A stretch of 64,000 bases of DNA from Antedon mediterranea (Eukaryota > Echinodermata > Crinoidea > Comatulida > Antedonidae): NCBI RefSeq assembly GCF_964355755.1, contig NC_092675.1, positions 30,528,912 through 30,592,911 on the forward strand. The letters are read 5' to 3'. The notes under the pieces were generated by a model. That model made no database searches. It worked only from the letters and a program-made list of their open reading frames with translations, and was not told the DNA's origin. This document shows positions 1-13,600 of this stretch, piece after piece. Each line of letters begins with the position of its first letter. The stretch's first letter is position 1. Position numbers and translations under genes: made by a program.

Positions 1-3
1 TAC

Positions 4-342
4 CTTTCCGTGTTGTTTCTACTTTTGCTTGATGACTGTAAGTAAACATAGTCTTGCCCTTTTCTGATGACACGTTTTTAACTACTTTTATTCTGATCGC
101 ATATAAGGTTCCTGGACTGAGGTTAGTTATCTCAAATTCCGGTTTAGTACTTCTTTCGTCCACTGAACCAGCTTCTGTGAACTCTGACCTAGGGACAGTA
201 GTTTTGTATTCGACGACGAACTCGTCGATTTGCCGTTCTGTACCACAGTCGTCATTACTGACGTCATAAGCAGGCCAATATACACTGATTGAGCTATCCG
301 TCTTATTCAATAATTTTGGCGCTGACAACATTGGTATAGCGT
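4..342 (-). other. FN3 domain exon B (phase 1-1), near-identical to exon A
   Basis: A 339-base exon, one codon shorter than exon A (LSAP in place of LSSAP). Most residues are the same, with scattered changes (TDSS for TNSS, LYAIRI for FYAIRI). The flanking intron sequence is also alike, including the TGCATTTTTACAG acceptor tract. The donor is at bases 3-1. Confidence 0.87.
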
Positions 343-3300
343 CTGTAAAAATGCAATCGAATATTAATTATTATTTTATTCTACTTTTATGAACAAGTCA
401 ACACTTGTAGATAGACTTTACGATTTTGTGTATATTACGTTGTATAATTGAACTCCGACAATTTTTACGCCAAATATAATTACTATACAAAATAAACCTA
501 CATCTACAGCAGACAATCATTACTAAACAATTAAATGGGATAGTATACATAAATTATAATGCCTAACAAGAGAGGACGATCCACTTGCGTTGAAAACGAC
601 GCAAAACAATGTGTGCTGAAGCTGCTTCAACCTTCATTTAAAAAGAAAAGATAATTGCTTAACAATTAATTATAGACAAAACAACGCCGATGCCACCCAC
701 TCAATAGGGTAGTAAATTCAAGCATGTTACCTTTCCGTGTTGTGCCTAATATTGCATTAGGACTGTAAGTAAACATAGTCTTGTCATTTTCTGATGACAC
801 GTTTTTAACTACTTTTATTCTGATCGCATAAAAGGTTCCTGGACTGAGGTTGGTTATCTCAAATTCCGGTTCAGTACTACTTCCGTCCACTGAACCTGCT
901 TCTTTGAAATCTGATCTAGGGAAAGTAGTTTTGTATTCAACGACGAATTCGTCAATTTGCCGTTGTGTACCACAGTCGTCATTACTGACGTCATAAGCAG
1001 GCCAATATACACTGACTGAGCTATTCGTCTTATTCAATAATTTTGGCGCAGATGACAACATTGGTATAGCTTCTGTAAAAAATGCAATCGATATTAATTA
1101 TTAATTTATTCCACTTTATGAACTACACAACTACTATGAACAAGCACTCAAATTTTCCAGTCGACGTACCATGCAGTCGGCTAGCGCATGCGCATAGCAT
1201 AACAATGCCGTAATAGGGAGCAGTTGACATAGTCGACGTGAAATTCTTGCTTTTAAAACGTCGCGAAATAATGTGTGCTTGAAAGGCCTGGCCTTCTATC
1301 TGCCGAATCTGTCGTAAGCAGACACTTGTCCGGACCTGAGGATGTTGAACTGTAAAATACATCAAGGAAGTAAACTCACTACTTTCTCGATAAATGTTTT
1401 TCAGGTTAGGATTTTTATCTTCATTAATGAAGTCAAGTCCATAGGGTCCTCGAAGGCGTGACAATGACGTAGACTTTCCACCAACAACCTTAACAGAAAA
1501 TTGTTCTTTGAAAAGAGAAGAAAATGTCATATCAAATATCCTAGTAATTATAAAAAGTATGTAGACCTAAATGAAAGATTGGGATAGCGTGGTATCAAAT
1601 TTAACACAAGCAAAAGGCCCTATTTTTTGTCTTTAAATCCATCCGATGTGGTATACTGTATAGTTGACTCAATATTTTACTTTATGATTAAATATAATCT
1701 AATGCATTATATTTACCGAAGGGTTCATCATTCGTAGTGTCAGGTGATTCTTGAAGAATTATTTGTCCAATATTTTCGGTGATTGATACTTGTACGCATT
1801 TTCCACTTGTCGCAACTAGTGCATACACAGCTAAACATAAATCAATGAAAGGCGTATTATTATCATTATCATCATCATTATTAATATTATTATTAATGGT
1901 CTTGTTTGTTAAATTGTTTAATAAATAATTTCCTGTAAAAAGGAACCATAGTGTACATAAGGACAAAGAACTGTAACTGAAGATAAAATTAGTACTTTTG
2001 TATCTTAAGATCTTATTTTTAATTAACAGATATGTTTTTCAATAATTTCAGTTGTAATGTAATGTTGAGATTTTCCAAATAAATTCAAATTAGGTCAACA
2101 ATAATCATATTCATCCTTTAATGGGAACTCACCTCCAGGAATATTCCGAAATGCGATGCCTTGATATTTCCCATTATATAGAAAAGCCAAAGTACCGTCT
2201 GGATGTAAAACAAAGCCTACTTTATCATCAACTTGAATATTTCTTAGGTTTAGTTTGTACCCTCCACCAATCGTTTCAAAATTACAAAAAAGGATATTGT
2301 CTCTGAAAACAGAATTGTGTATGAATCGTGAGATACACATATTGAATACCACAATTCATTTACAGTAAATTATTTTTTCATTACAATATTTTATTTATTT
2401 CAATTGTTTATTGTTATAAAAAAAAATATAGTGCCATGTTTTTTTATTTATGATAATACATTGTTGGGATCCTACAATTAAAGCTATGCTTACAGAATGG
2501 GATGTTGTTGTTGATATACGTTGTATGCATTTTCACTGGAATAGTTTTTATTCTCGAGAAATAAATGTGTTGCAGTACGGCCAAATTGATTGATATATTT
2601 CTAAACTTCTCTTACTGATGTGTGGCAATACCAACCAGTTATACTGCGCTACAATGTAGCTCTTCCGCCTATTCTATGTTAGCCATGTTTGTTTGTTTTT
2701 GCGAGAGTCAACAATTATTGCTTACTGCCCTTTAGCCAATGAATATTTAACACAGGGAAGTAACCAATGTATCGTAGAAAAATCAAACTTACAACTATAA
2801 TATTCCTGATTACAGAAAGGTTTCATGAATATATAATGAAGAATCTAGAATTTGACGTTTTTTCACAAACCTTAAAAACCAGAATCCACTACCTTTTCCA
2901 AAACCATCTCCTTCATAAAAGATATCATCGGGAAATGAATTGTAGATACAGACGCCTAAAACATAATATTGATTTGCTTAATTATCAAATTAAACAATAA
3001 TTAGAAGATATTTAATGATTCTAAACATCCTAAATAAATTCCACGAAAAATCCAATGAATTAAATATATTTTTCATTAAAAATCAAATTTCTGGACGGAA
3101 TCATACAAATTTACACACACCAAATTGTGGAACATGATGAATATATTATTATTATTATTATTAATATTAAAGGTTCAATCTTGATTGCATAATAATGTGG
3201 AATAATGATATCCTACCAAACTCCATTGAGCTGTTATGACTGTCATCTACTTTGTCAATTTTTAACTCGAAAAGTCTTGACGTCTGAATCGGTTGGTTAG

Positions 3301-6300
3301 AAACAAATACCGCTCTGTTATGTTTCACACCGCTGTTTATACGATAAGCGATAGTTCCATCGCTGTTGACTTCGCCGTGATCCCTGACTGGTTTCAAAGT
3401 ATACGGAACCGCAGCTGTATGTTCCTAAACACAATTAAAACATGTATTTATCAGAATTCGAACATGACTCTTTTTGGCTATTATTTTTGGCGATGTCTAC
3501 TGCAGCTTCATGGTCGCTGGACATGTTACCGTACGAGAATCGAGTGAATAATAACAGTAAAGATGGGGATACCTGTAAGAGTAAAAATTACTATCGAGTT
3601 TGTACATTATAGAAGCCTTCGATTTTTGTCGACTAGGATTATTGTGTGCAGGAGGGTGGAGATGGTGTGACGCGCTTTCTCAGACGATGATAAACGAGCA
3701 AATCGAAGGCTCCTTATTATTAGGCTATAATGTTACTCTTACTTGTTTACTTGTTTTTGTTGTTATTGACAGTTGGACATCTTCTTCGGTTGTTCTACTG
3801 TTTGCATTGCTATTTGTTTCTGTCATTTTACTGGTTATATTAACATCTCTCTGGTCATCTGTTTCATCTTCTTTACTGGTTACATTGACATCTCTCTGGT
3901 CATCTGTTTCATCTTCTTTACTGGTTACACCATTTTTCTCTTCACCAATAAGTTCATCCATGTTACTGCTTGTGGTTTTGCAACTTGCTTTTATCTCTGT
4001 CTTGACGACCTTACTGGTCACATCAATTGAATGTGAAGCATCCACTTTGCTGGCTTTGCACATTTCCGTACCTTCTTCGTCTTTGTTCATTGTATTACTT
4101 TCAGTTGGCGTGTTGTTAGAAGCCGTGTTAGATTCTGATTTCTGGGTTATGCTTTGGCCTCTGTATTTATTAGTTTGTTCTTCAAGGTTTATAAGCTAGG
4201 AATATAGAGATAAAATCAATGTCTTACCAATAAAAAAAAAATCAGAATAAAGAGGTCCCTTTTTGTCTTTCTTTTTCCATTTAAGAAACATAATATTTAC
4301 CTTTTGTTTAAAATGCTGATAATATGCGTCAGTGATTGTGTGCATTAAGTTTAGTGCTCCATGTTCAATAAGTACTTCCGGGTCACAATCACTGTAGTTA
4401 ACTAGAATTTCGATTGACGTTTTAATAATTGTCCATTTCAGCTCATCTGTATAAACTGTTTCTGTTTTCGCTTTCCATACATCATTAATGATACGAATAA
4501 GTATATCTGTTAAATGAATACATTTATATATTTTTTTCATTATATATATTATTCATGTTTAGTTTTTATTTGTCTTTTGTTTCTCTCACCTTTTCTTGAA
4601 ATTTACAATTTAGATAATATAATTTTGGACAAGAAATTATAATACCGTCATAGTAAAAAAAAAAGACATGGTATTGCACTGTACCTTACAATCTAATTTG
4701 GTTAAAAATTTGTTAAATATAAAAAATAAATAAAAAAGTGATCAGTTACTATCAAACAACAATTTGTCCTTCAGGTATTTATCCGATAATTATCCGATTT
4801 GAATGAGATAATTATCGGTACATTTATCTCGAGTGGAATCGTTTAAACCCCATTTCCGCAGACAGTTTATCGGTAAATCATCACTTAATCTTTATCGGTT
4901 AATTTTTGGTGGCGGAAACACGACCTAAAAGCAGTAAATATTACCTGGCCATCCATGCTCATTCATATGTTTCAGAACACTTTCTCTCTCATGTTGTGGT
5001 GCAAGAATCTTTTTCACAGCAGTAACAATGTCTAAGACGTCATTGTTTGCAAAACTATCACATTGCAATAGAACGCAGTAAAGATTGTCCAACATCTGAA
5101 TATTATCAAGACAATCACTTTCCGAAGTTTTTTCGCCTGAAGTAAATTATTACAAACGTTACATACCTATTAACCTACAATAATTATACACTGTCCACCA
5201 GTACCACCTCATGCGCATCTTTCTATTTTCAAATTTACATTTAAAACTCTATGTTCCTTTATAAGTTCTCTTTAACCTTTCCAACTCCTACCTTTCCAAC
5301 GCCTACCAAAACAGTAATATCGATTATATTTTGCTGAGCATTCCAAACAAAACAATTATGAATATAGTAATTACTTTTATCTTGTATGTCATATCCTTCT
5401 TGGCATTGTTCATCAGTAGATGGGCAAGCAACATCACTAACTCCCCAGTCGCTAAGAACTTGCTTTACGTAGCGTACAAGTTTCTCATTGTCAGCATTCT
5501 TTAACATTTTGCATAGCAATGGCACAGATTTTTCAATTATCTAAATATTAAATATTATTTTTCTAAACATAATAATATGAAGTATGCTATTATTTAATCA
5601 AATTTAAATTATTTATTTTTATAACAGTTCAGTGAACTTATGCTACGCACTGTGTACTAAACACGTAATCGTTTGTGTTTATTTTAAAACATTATTATTT
5701 TGGTATTACAAGAAAATACAATCTTGTATGAGTATAAATTAGGGTACTGCATAAATATCTTTTGAATTAAAACAATTGTCTGTAAGATTATCGAGTTTCA
5801 TTTAAAAGAAGGTAATGACAAAGAACAGAGTTGTGTAAATGTGTATACGGTAATTCAACATAAACTAATTTCATAACAATTTAAAAATGTGCAATCTATA
5901 ATTTGTTTTAAAGATGAAATATATTTTTAGCTGTTGTTAGACTAACAGTAACCTCGGTGTTGTGAAATCTATTATAAAATGGTAAGACAATAACACTGTT
6001 TCTAGGATGAACAACATTATATTTATGCGAATTTGTTGACCTTTTTGATAAAAGATGTGAAAATTACAATTTGCTGCTGTTTTAAATCTACCATTAGATT
6101 TTGAAAAAATATAGAGGAAATAGCATTGAAACATAATCTCAGCATAAAACTACGTTGAAACGCTAGTTTTGTGTTCCATGGTGGAAAAGCTTTTATATAT
6201 TGTTTCAGGATTTATGCTTCAGTTAGAAATAATAATATTGGCATAGATATGAATGCATTCTTTTGAATTTTTAACCGTGAAGTTATTATAGTGGGGCAGA

Positions 6301-7520
6301 TTAGAGTTCGGTTTAATCTATTCATTATTATAAAATTAAAATCACTTCCTCTTTGGCGCTCTTGAAGCGTTACCGTACTTCAAGACATAGATCTATTTTC
6401 ATGTTTGATTATAAATTAACCTTGTGCGAGTCCCAAATGTATTCTCCAATGCTCACTTATGACCAACACACTTGTTTTAATTAATTTACTATTCTAATTT
6501 GTATTTTAAGACAAATATGACGTCATCGTACCTGATCTTTGTTGAGAGGATGTACAGCTAAATTAACGAGTGCTTCAACCAATTCCTGTACAGAGAATCC
6601 TGTTGATTTACCTGAGAGTGTGTTATCCAAAACTGAAGTTATCTCATTTATTACTCCTAAGAAATAGAAAAAGTGTCAACTTTAAAAACAAACAAAAATA
6701 CATAATAACTGAAAATATTACAAAATATTACAAGCAGATAACTTAATAGTACATTCTATTCTGTGACTTTATTAGGATTAGGTCATTATTTCACCCAAAA
6801 AAATATATAGAACTATTTTGATTGCTGTCTCAATGAAATCCAGTTAATGTTGATAAAACAAATAATAAATCTCTGTAATGCTATTTGGTGTAATGTCTAG
6901 TTTTGTTTATATTGAAAATAATCTCTTGAATGGAAATTAAAGATAGATAATATAGTTTTGTTGTAATTGATATGATTCGTCCTACCGTGTTTATCCTCTA
7001 GTAACTCCACGTCGATGACAGGATCTGCTATGTAGCTAATTGCTATCAGAGAATACAGACATCTCCATTTTGATGGTGAACCTTTAAAGATGTCAAGTAT
7101 TTTCCTCCACTCAGGAGTGCGAAACAACTCTCGATTTTTTCTACTTTTAGACAAGTTGCTTATAACACACAGTGAAGAATTTAAAAGCAGTTCCATCCTC
7201 TGTAATAATTTAACATAATGGATAAATATTTATTTTGATACTATTATAATTAATAATATCAATAATATAGTGGGCTATCATCTTCACAGCATCATCATCA
7301 GATAAAACAAATGATATCTAAGGATTTTAATTTGTATTAGGATTATTCAAGCAATGACAACATCTAACAGTACATTCAATTTTGTCATCTTATCATCAAT
7401 TATTATACAAGAGAATTACAATACCTGTGAAGTTTTCAGGTCATCTTCCCAAAAGTTTCCTTGACGAGGGGGCATCAAAGGGCCCGATATTGGTGGAAAG
7501 AGACTTTCCAATTCTGCCAT
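4..7520 (-). CDS. ARM - NHR - FN3 paralogue of the cGLR gene, 3' end outside window
   Basis: Exons are 7520-7425, 7199-6986, 6656-6532, 5540-5375, 5136-4945, 4506-4301, 4195-3743, 3424-3217, 2955-2871, 2302-2133, 1830-1717, 1505-1380, 1072-731 and 342-4. Every exon up to 1380 pairs one-to-one with exons 1-12 of the neighbouring gene, with the same phases. The in-window protein is about 945 residues: a short N-terminus (MAELESLFPP), ARM-like repeats, a 151-codon polar linker, an NHR domain, then two FN3 domains. In the neighbour, the exon after 1380 encodes the Mab-21 domain; here it is FN3. The last exon ends at a phase-1 donor at base 4, so coding continues outside. A Mab-21 domain may or may not follow. 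Function is unknown; a receptor or adaptor role is inferred from its relation to the neighbour. Confidence 0.85.
731..1072 (-). other. FN3 domain exon A (phase 1-1)
   Basis: A 342-base exon with an acceptor after 1073 and a donor at 730. It encodes one fibronectin type III domain: APKLLNKTNSSVSVYWPAY (strands A-B with the conserved Trp), EFVVEYKTT, EFEITNLSPGTFYAIRIKVV (the conserved Leu-Pro-Tyr region) and a closing ILGTTRKG. Phase 1-1 symmetry lets such exons be duplicated without a frameshift. Confidence 0.88.
3842..3932. repeat. 45-bp in-frame duplication in the paralogue linker exon
   Basis: Within exon 4195-3743 the 15-residue unit SKEDETDDQRDVN(V/I)T appears twice in tandem on the minus strand. 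The neighbour's linker lacks it. Confidence 0.93.
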
Positions 7521-8829
7521 GTTTCTGCCAAGTCTTAAAAATAGAGAATAATCTTGGAGGTGGTGTGAATGCGCGCGACGCAAGCTTGGCGAAGCCGCCA
7601 CGATTTCGTAGTCGTTTCTAAACAAATACCGAAAGAGTCTTTTATTTAGTGGTACCGCTTAAAACATATTATCAAAAATTGTTTTGTTTGAAACAGACAA
7701 TATTTCTGTAATAATGGTAAGTATGCTTCATTAAGCAAAGTGTTTGTTATGGGAAATCATTGGTCTGTATACACAATCAAATATTGAACGATTCCTTATG
7801 TGATCCTCCTCAATATAAAAGAACTTTTAAATTTGGTAATAGTACATAACATTGTAGAACTAATTGCGAGTAATAATCCGACCGTGAAATAATAAAAACA
7901 AACTCGTAAAAATGTTGTGACGGTTTTTCTTAAATACTTCCAAAACAAATCAATTTACTGAGTGCTACCAGCATTGTTTGGTCTTTACACTACGGTATTA
8001 TTATGAACCTGGTATTATGCTCACATTCCGGAAGGGAAACCGGGAACGTAACGTTGTAATGATCAGAGGAATGTTCTTTATCAAACAGTTTATTTCAGTT
8101 AATTCGTTAGCACGTACACCATCATTTTCATGAATTATTGGGGCACCTTTTTAGTTATATAGGTCTATTTGTATTAGCACATTCAGTTAATATATTCATA
8201 TGAAAACTAAACAAGTTATTATACAAATTACTACCGTTTACTGTATTTATTGATATTTGATCTCATATTTTTCTACTTTTAATAGAAGGTTTTATACCGT
8301 TTTAATTCCCATCTCTTGATTTGAATGATAAATTAAGCAAACCCTTAACATACTAAATATTAATAAAACAGTTTTTTACAAAAATGTTATGACTGTTCGT
8401 TTTAGTATGCAGCTATACATTAATTAATAGGTCCATGGTTTTTGTATAATATATTTATATTACAATAAACTTATAGTGTTTACCGCATGTTTTGCAAATC
8501 TATCTTCAGTTATGCACATGTTACAAAGTGGGAAATGTGAATTTACTAGATATATGTAAAAAGAGGTTTAATAGTTATGAATTACAGATACTATAAATTT
8601 CACTCGTCATCGTCAAAGCAAACTCTGATCGCACTGTGGCTTCTCTAACAGTATTCTGAAACTATCTTCTGTCTTCAGTCATCCTACTTGCTTTCTCCAT
8701 AGAGGGAGCCAAACACATCTGTTATAGTCTTTTCCCATTTGCATATTGGTTTTCCTCTTCTCTCTTCCCTGGAAAATAAGCCTCCAGCACTCTCTTCCCC
8801 ATTCCATCTTGCCACTACTAATGCCACTA
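7521..8829. other. Intergenic gap between the two ARM-NHR paralogues
   Basis: 1.3 kb that should contain the 3' UTR of the complete gene and the promoter of the partial one. It is AT-rich with no credible ORF. An apparent 60-codon minus-strand ORF at 8679-8861 is only read-through past the last exon. No mobile element was recognised. Confidence 0.6.
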
Positions 8830-10669
8830 CTAATTAAAATTGAAGAATGATATTGGAGCAACCAGATCTTTCAGATAGAATGCTTGGTGACGACGAACAT
8901 TCTGCACTTTGGCTAGAATTACTTTCACATCTTCTGCGTCAATGTTACTTATCATGTTATTTTCTGGAATAAAGTAATTAGGTAAATTTTCTTTCTGTAA
9001 AAACTGAATAAGGAAATTTTGAAGATCTAGAAATCTATCACCCAGATTAGAATCTATCCAATCAGTTGGAGATGTTCTCTCACAAAGCCAAAACATGGTG
9101 GTCTTGATGTGATAGGAGGACAGTACCTTCGGTTCCTGTAACAAATTACCAATAATAAACATTAATACAACTTATATTTAAATAGCGGTACTTAAACAAA
9201 CCAAGCTAAAACACACTTAATGGTCATCTCCGACACTCCAGTTATATCAGACTAAACATGCTTAACTTTTAACTTCAACGTTCGGTGCCATGCAACAATT
9301 CAAATAAACCCACCTTAAAACATTTTCTCCAAAGTTTCTTAAAGACCATATAACATTTACGTTGATTTTCTGTAAATGTATGTGCTAATGTACGTTCTGC
9401 CATAGAAAACGACAACCGCCATTCTAAGTCGATTCCTTTTCCAGCAGGATAATATTTTGGAACAAGATGATAGCCGTCTGTAATAATCTTTTCTACAATT
9501 GTTTTTTTAGGCCATTCACGCTTTCTTGATATCCAAGGATTGGCGATGGTTGGCCAATTTACTCCATTCAAAGCGATAGCTACATCAACTGTTTGGTCAA
9601 ACTCTAATACTGAACCTATAACAACAAGTAATTAAACATAATGTAAATACATTCACTACAATTGACTAATTACTGATATGGACTACACTACATAACACTT
9701 TCAAACTAATAATTATAGGATTTTAGTCATACATACCGCCTGGTTCTTTTGATTCGTAACAAACAGAAATTGTTTGTACAGGTCCTTCTTGAACAAGTCT
9801 CAGTTTTCCTTTAAATTCATCTTTTTCGTTTTCATTCTCATTCTTGGTAATTTCAGACTGAACGGCATTGAGCCGTCTTCTGGTATACTCCTCTTGGATA
9901 CCTAATAGTTTCGAACGAGTTAACAGAATTTTACCATTTAAAAATCTCGCACAGAGATGCTTGGTAAATCCTAGGCTCGTGTATGATTGAAGACTGTCTG
10001 GAATAGATATTGTTACGTAACCAGGATGAACAGACGGACGCCATGTAAAAGTAGGACACTCTTGACGTTGTTGGCGCTTTCCAATATCTTCCAGTTCTGT
10101 TATAAAACATTCTTTGTTAACGTCTTTTTCTTCTTTCATAATTCTACTGCTCATTTCATCCACAATTTTAAAATCTTCACAAGGGGTTGTATGATGAGGA
10201 TCTTCGGCAGCAATAGCAAGAGGAATCATCAAGTCCATTTCATCGTCTACGTAAGACATTCCAGGACCACTGTTATCTGCTATTGCAAAGCCTTCGCTCG
10301 TGCTGCCTGTCCATACAATACCACTCATATCCTTGATGTTATCAAAGCATGGTCTCACCAAATCAAAAACCTGCTGAAATCGTTTAGGCAATGTATTTGT
10401 GTTATCTGGAAGTTGTTTATTTTTCTGAAATAGTACTATCAATTTACTTTGAAGTTCAACACTTGTTGTGATGAACCTCATGTGATCGTTAGAGATCGGA
10501 TCCACTCGAGTAGCTGGATTATTGTGAGTTTTGTACAAGTTAACAGAAAACCCTATCAATGTTCTTAAGTCTTTTTCGTTTAAGTATCCTTTTCTAGATC
10601 TCTGATTTATCTCAAATAGTGGATTAAGCGCCTGTTCTGTTTTCACATAGAACTCATTTATCGAGTCGT
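8830..10669 (-). other. Mab-21/cGAS-like nucleotidyltransferase domain (exons 13-15)
   Basis: Exon 13 (10669-9737) carries the nucleotidyltransferase signature: GSTSEG, then about 22 residues later DDEMDLM, which supplies the E-x-D metal ligands. Exon 14 (9615-9314) begins with GSVLEFDQTVDVAIALNG. The Asp of VDVAIAL sits where cGAS-family proteins carry the third catalytic acid. The exon continues through ISRKREW, YHLVPKYYP and EWRLSFSMAERTLAH, a hallmark of the Mab-21 C-terminal lobe. Exon 15 (9135-8830) has SSYHIKTTMFWLCE and NYFIPENN, both typical of the helical C-lobe, and ends in TAG at 8832-8830. The loop between GS and the first acid is longer than in vertebrate cGAS. Catalytic competence is likely from the residues but untested. 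Confidence 0.92.
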
Positions 10670-13600
10670 CTAAAGAATTAAAAAAGAAGTTATCATTATT
10701 TTTACTACTGTACCGAAACTTGTTATTTTCAAATGTTTATAATATTTTGATAGTTTGAGAAGACTTAGGACACTAACCTGGTTTATTGTAGACCTCTTTC
10801 ATTTTCGGATGTGTATCTTCATTAACGAAGTCAAAACCATATGGTGCACGCATGCGTGACACGGACACAGGATTATTGCCAACAGTCTTAACAGAAAATG
10901 ATTCTTAAAAAGTGAAAATTCAGGTTACAGATACATACGCCATGTTATAACTATCTTTGTGATGAACACAATTCTGGTGAAGTATTAATAAGTCTTTTTT
11001 TTATTAAAACAAATAGAATTTTGATTATCAAAACTACGAAACTTTTCTTTACCAAAGGGTTCATCAACGGTACTGTCGGGTGACTTTTGCTGAAGTATTT
11101 TACCAACATTTTCTGTGATTGACACCTGAACACATTTTCCACTTGTTGCGACTAGTGCATACACACCTAAATTGAAAATAAAATAAATATCAACGTCTAC
11201 ATAAATCACTTTATTTCAACCTATTTTTTTAACAATGATTGATCAAACTCACTGTTATTTTATTCATAATACACTTACAAAACATGAAATAATTTATAAC
11301 ACACTCAATCAAAGTAACATATATTTCTGTTCATAATAATTATTTGACAATAATTTGATTAAAGTAAGAGAGGGCAAAAAAAAAATCAAAGCTTGTGTGA
11401 GGCAGCCCATACAATTACAAAGAAAACAGGATAATACGGGAACCGGAAGCAAGACAAAAACATTCTTCTACAACATAGTATTACATGCAGGACAATTCCA
11501 ATGTTGTTTAACGTTATGTTATGCCAATAAACTGTAATGCACCACATAATACCACGACTATATGCTGTTTCCCACTTTCAACTACAATTTTTGTTTTCCT
11601 AAAGTCTAACAATTTACTCCTATAGAATTGTATGTGACAGTATAAACAGGTATTAGAACAGAACTCACCTCCAGGAATATTGTGACAGTATAAACAGGTA
11701 TTAGAACAGAACTCACCTCCAGGAATATTCCGAAATGCGATGCCTTGATATTTCCCATTATATAGAAAAGCCAAAGTACCGTCTCGATGTAAAACAAAGC
11801 CTACTTTATCATCAACTTGAATGTTTCTTAGGTTTAGTTTGTACCCTCCACCAATCGTTTGAAAATCGCGCCAAAGATCATCATCTCTGTAAAAAATAGT
11901 TTCCATAAACATTCTTTTCACAATTAAAATTGAATGTGTTGTAGTCATCAGTCAATTTCACTTTCGCAAACTTGCTCAAAGCATTAAAGCGAAAGTTAGT
12001 ATGATCCATCATCGTGTTTTGATTTGTCAAATACTTGTGGCACGCTTACGTGGTGGTAACTAATTTTATTTACGAATTAAGTCAGTTCATAATCAATCAA
12101 TACCTAATGTATGATGATGTGTTTACTTCATACATCGTTCGGTATTTAATTGGTTTATTATCATCACTACCAACCTTAAAAACCAGAATCCACTACCTTT
12201 TCCATAACCATTTCCTTCGTAAAAAATATCATCGGGAAATGAATTGTAGATACAGACACCTACAAAAACAAGAAGCAACGGTAACGACAGTTACTTAACA
12301 ACTTTGCACTTACACAATGATGTTAATATCAGTGTAGCAAATGTTTGATAAATTAATTAATGATTAAACATATTTCAACGTTAACTTTTAAAAAAGGAAA
12401 AGTAAATGATATCCTACCAAACTCCATTGAGCTGTTATGACTGTCATCTACTTTATCAATTTTTAACTCGAAAAGTCTTGACGTCTGAATCGGTTGGTTA
12501 GACACAAATACCGCTCTGTTGTACATAACACCGCTGTTAATACGATAAGCGATAGTTCTATCGCTGTTGACGTCACCGTGTTCTCTCACTGGTTTCAACG
12601 TATACGGAATTGAAGCTGTTTGTTCCTAAACATGAAATATACGTATACATAAAGGGAATATTGTTATAAAGTTATTTAGCTTCTTTTAAATCTTCTCAAT
12701 TAAAAAATAATTTGGTCTAAGAGTTACTGTTTGTGTTATCTTACAATACAAGTCTCACTATTAGTAACTATGCCTAGATATTTTTGTATTGGCATTATGC
12801 GTCATATCACATCACACTTTTTTTGTCAAACTAGTATAGTGTAGATTATTGTTCCATGGTTGGAATATCCTCGTTTCTCTTACTTGTTCACTGGTTGTGT
12901 TATTTGTTTTCAGCTCTCTACTGGTCGTGACATTTGTAGTATGGCCGCATTCATCTTTTCTATCTCTACTTGACAATACTTCTGCTTTCTGAATTGACAT
13001 TTCCTCTGACTGTGGAACATTTTCTTTTGAAAAATGTGAATGGGAGCCCACATCAATGTTACTGGCTATACCCAACTTTGTTTCTTCTTGTTTACTGTCA
13101 ACCGACTTTCCTTCTGTCATGGTGGTTGTAACACTCTTGTCTACTTCTGATACTTTTTTTGTGATTTGACCTCTGTATTCACTAGTTTTTTCATCAAGGT
13201 AAAGAAGCTATGTAAAACAAAATTAGAACCAATTTAATTTTTGGAAAAATCGGTAATGTGTACAACCTGGCGTGAAAATGTTTTGAAAAACCCAAATGTT
13301 ATCAATGTTACAGTACTCAAAACTAACATGCGTACCACCAAACGGCGCTCACTCGTCTGTTCACAACGACATAGGAATGGACCAGTACACGGGGTAACAC
13401 CTAATATTCGGAAAAATGATCTTGGTTATTCAAAGTGCACACGACCAGATATGTACACTGGACCCTCCAGTTTTAAATCTGTGATCTGTTCTACCACCAG
13501 AACAATGAAGAGTGCCTTGAACCTGTGCCAATTGTGTAGCTCCGCCTTAACCACTCGGCCACTTGACTCTACAAATACAATACTGATGGTCTATAGACGT

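Noticed and set aside
3600-4199. 199-codon plus-strand ORF rich in Leu/Val/Ser
   Set aside because: Antisense shadow of the polar linker exon 4195-3743, which has splice sites and a counterpart in the paralogue.
13500-13570. Functional tRNA gene
   Set aside because: Only A- and B-box-like parts are present; no complete acceptor stem or cloverleaf.
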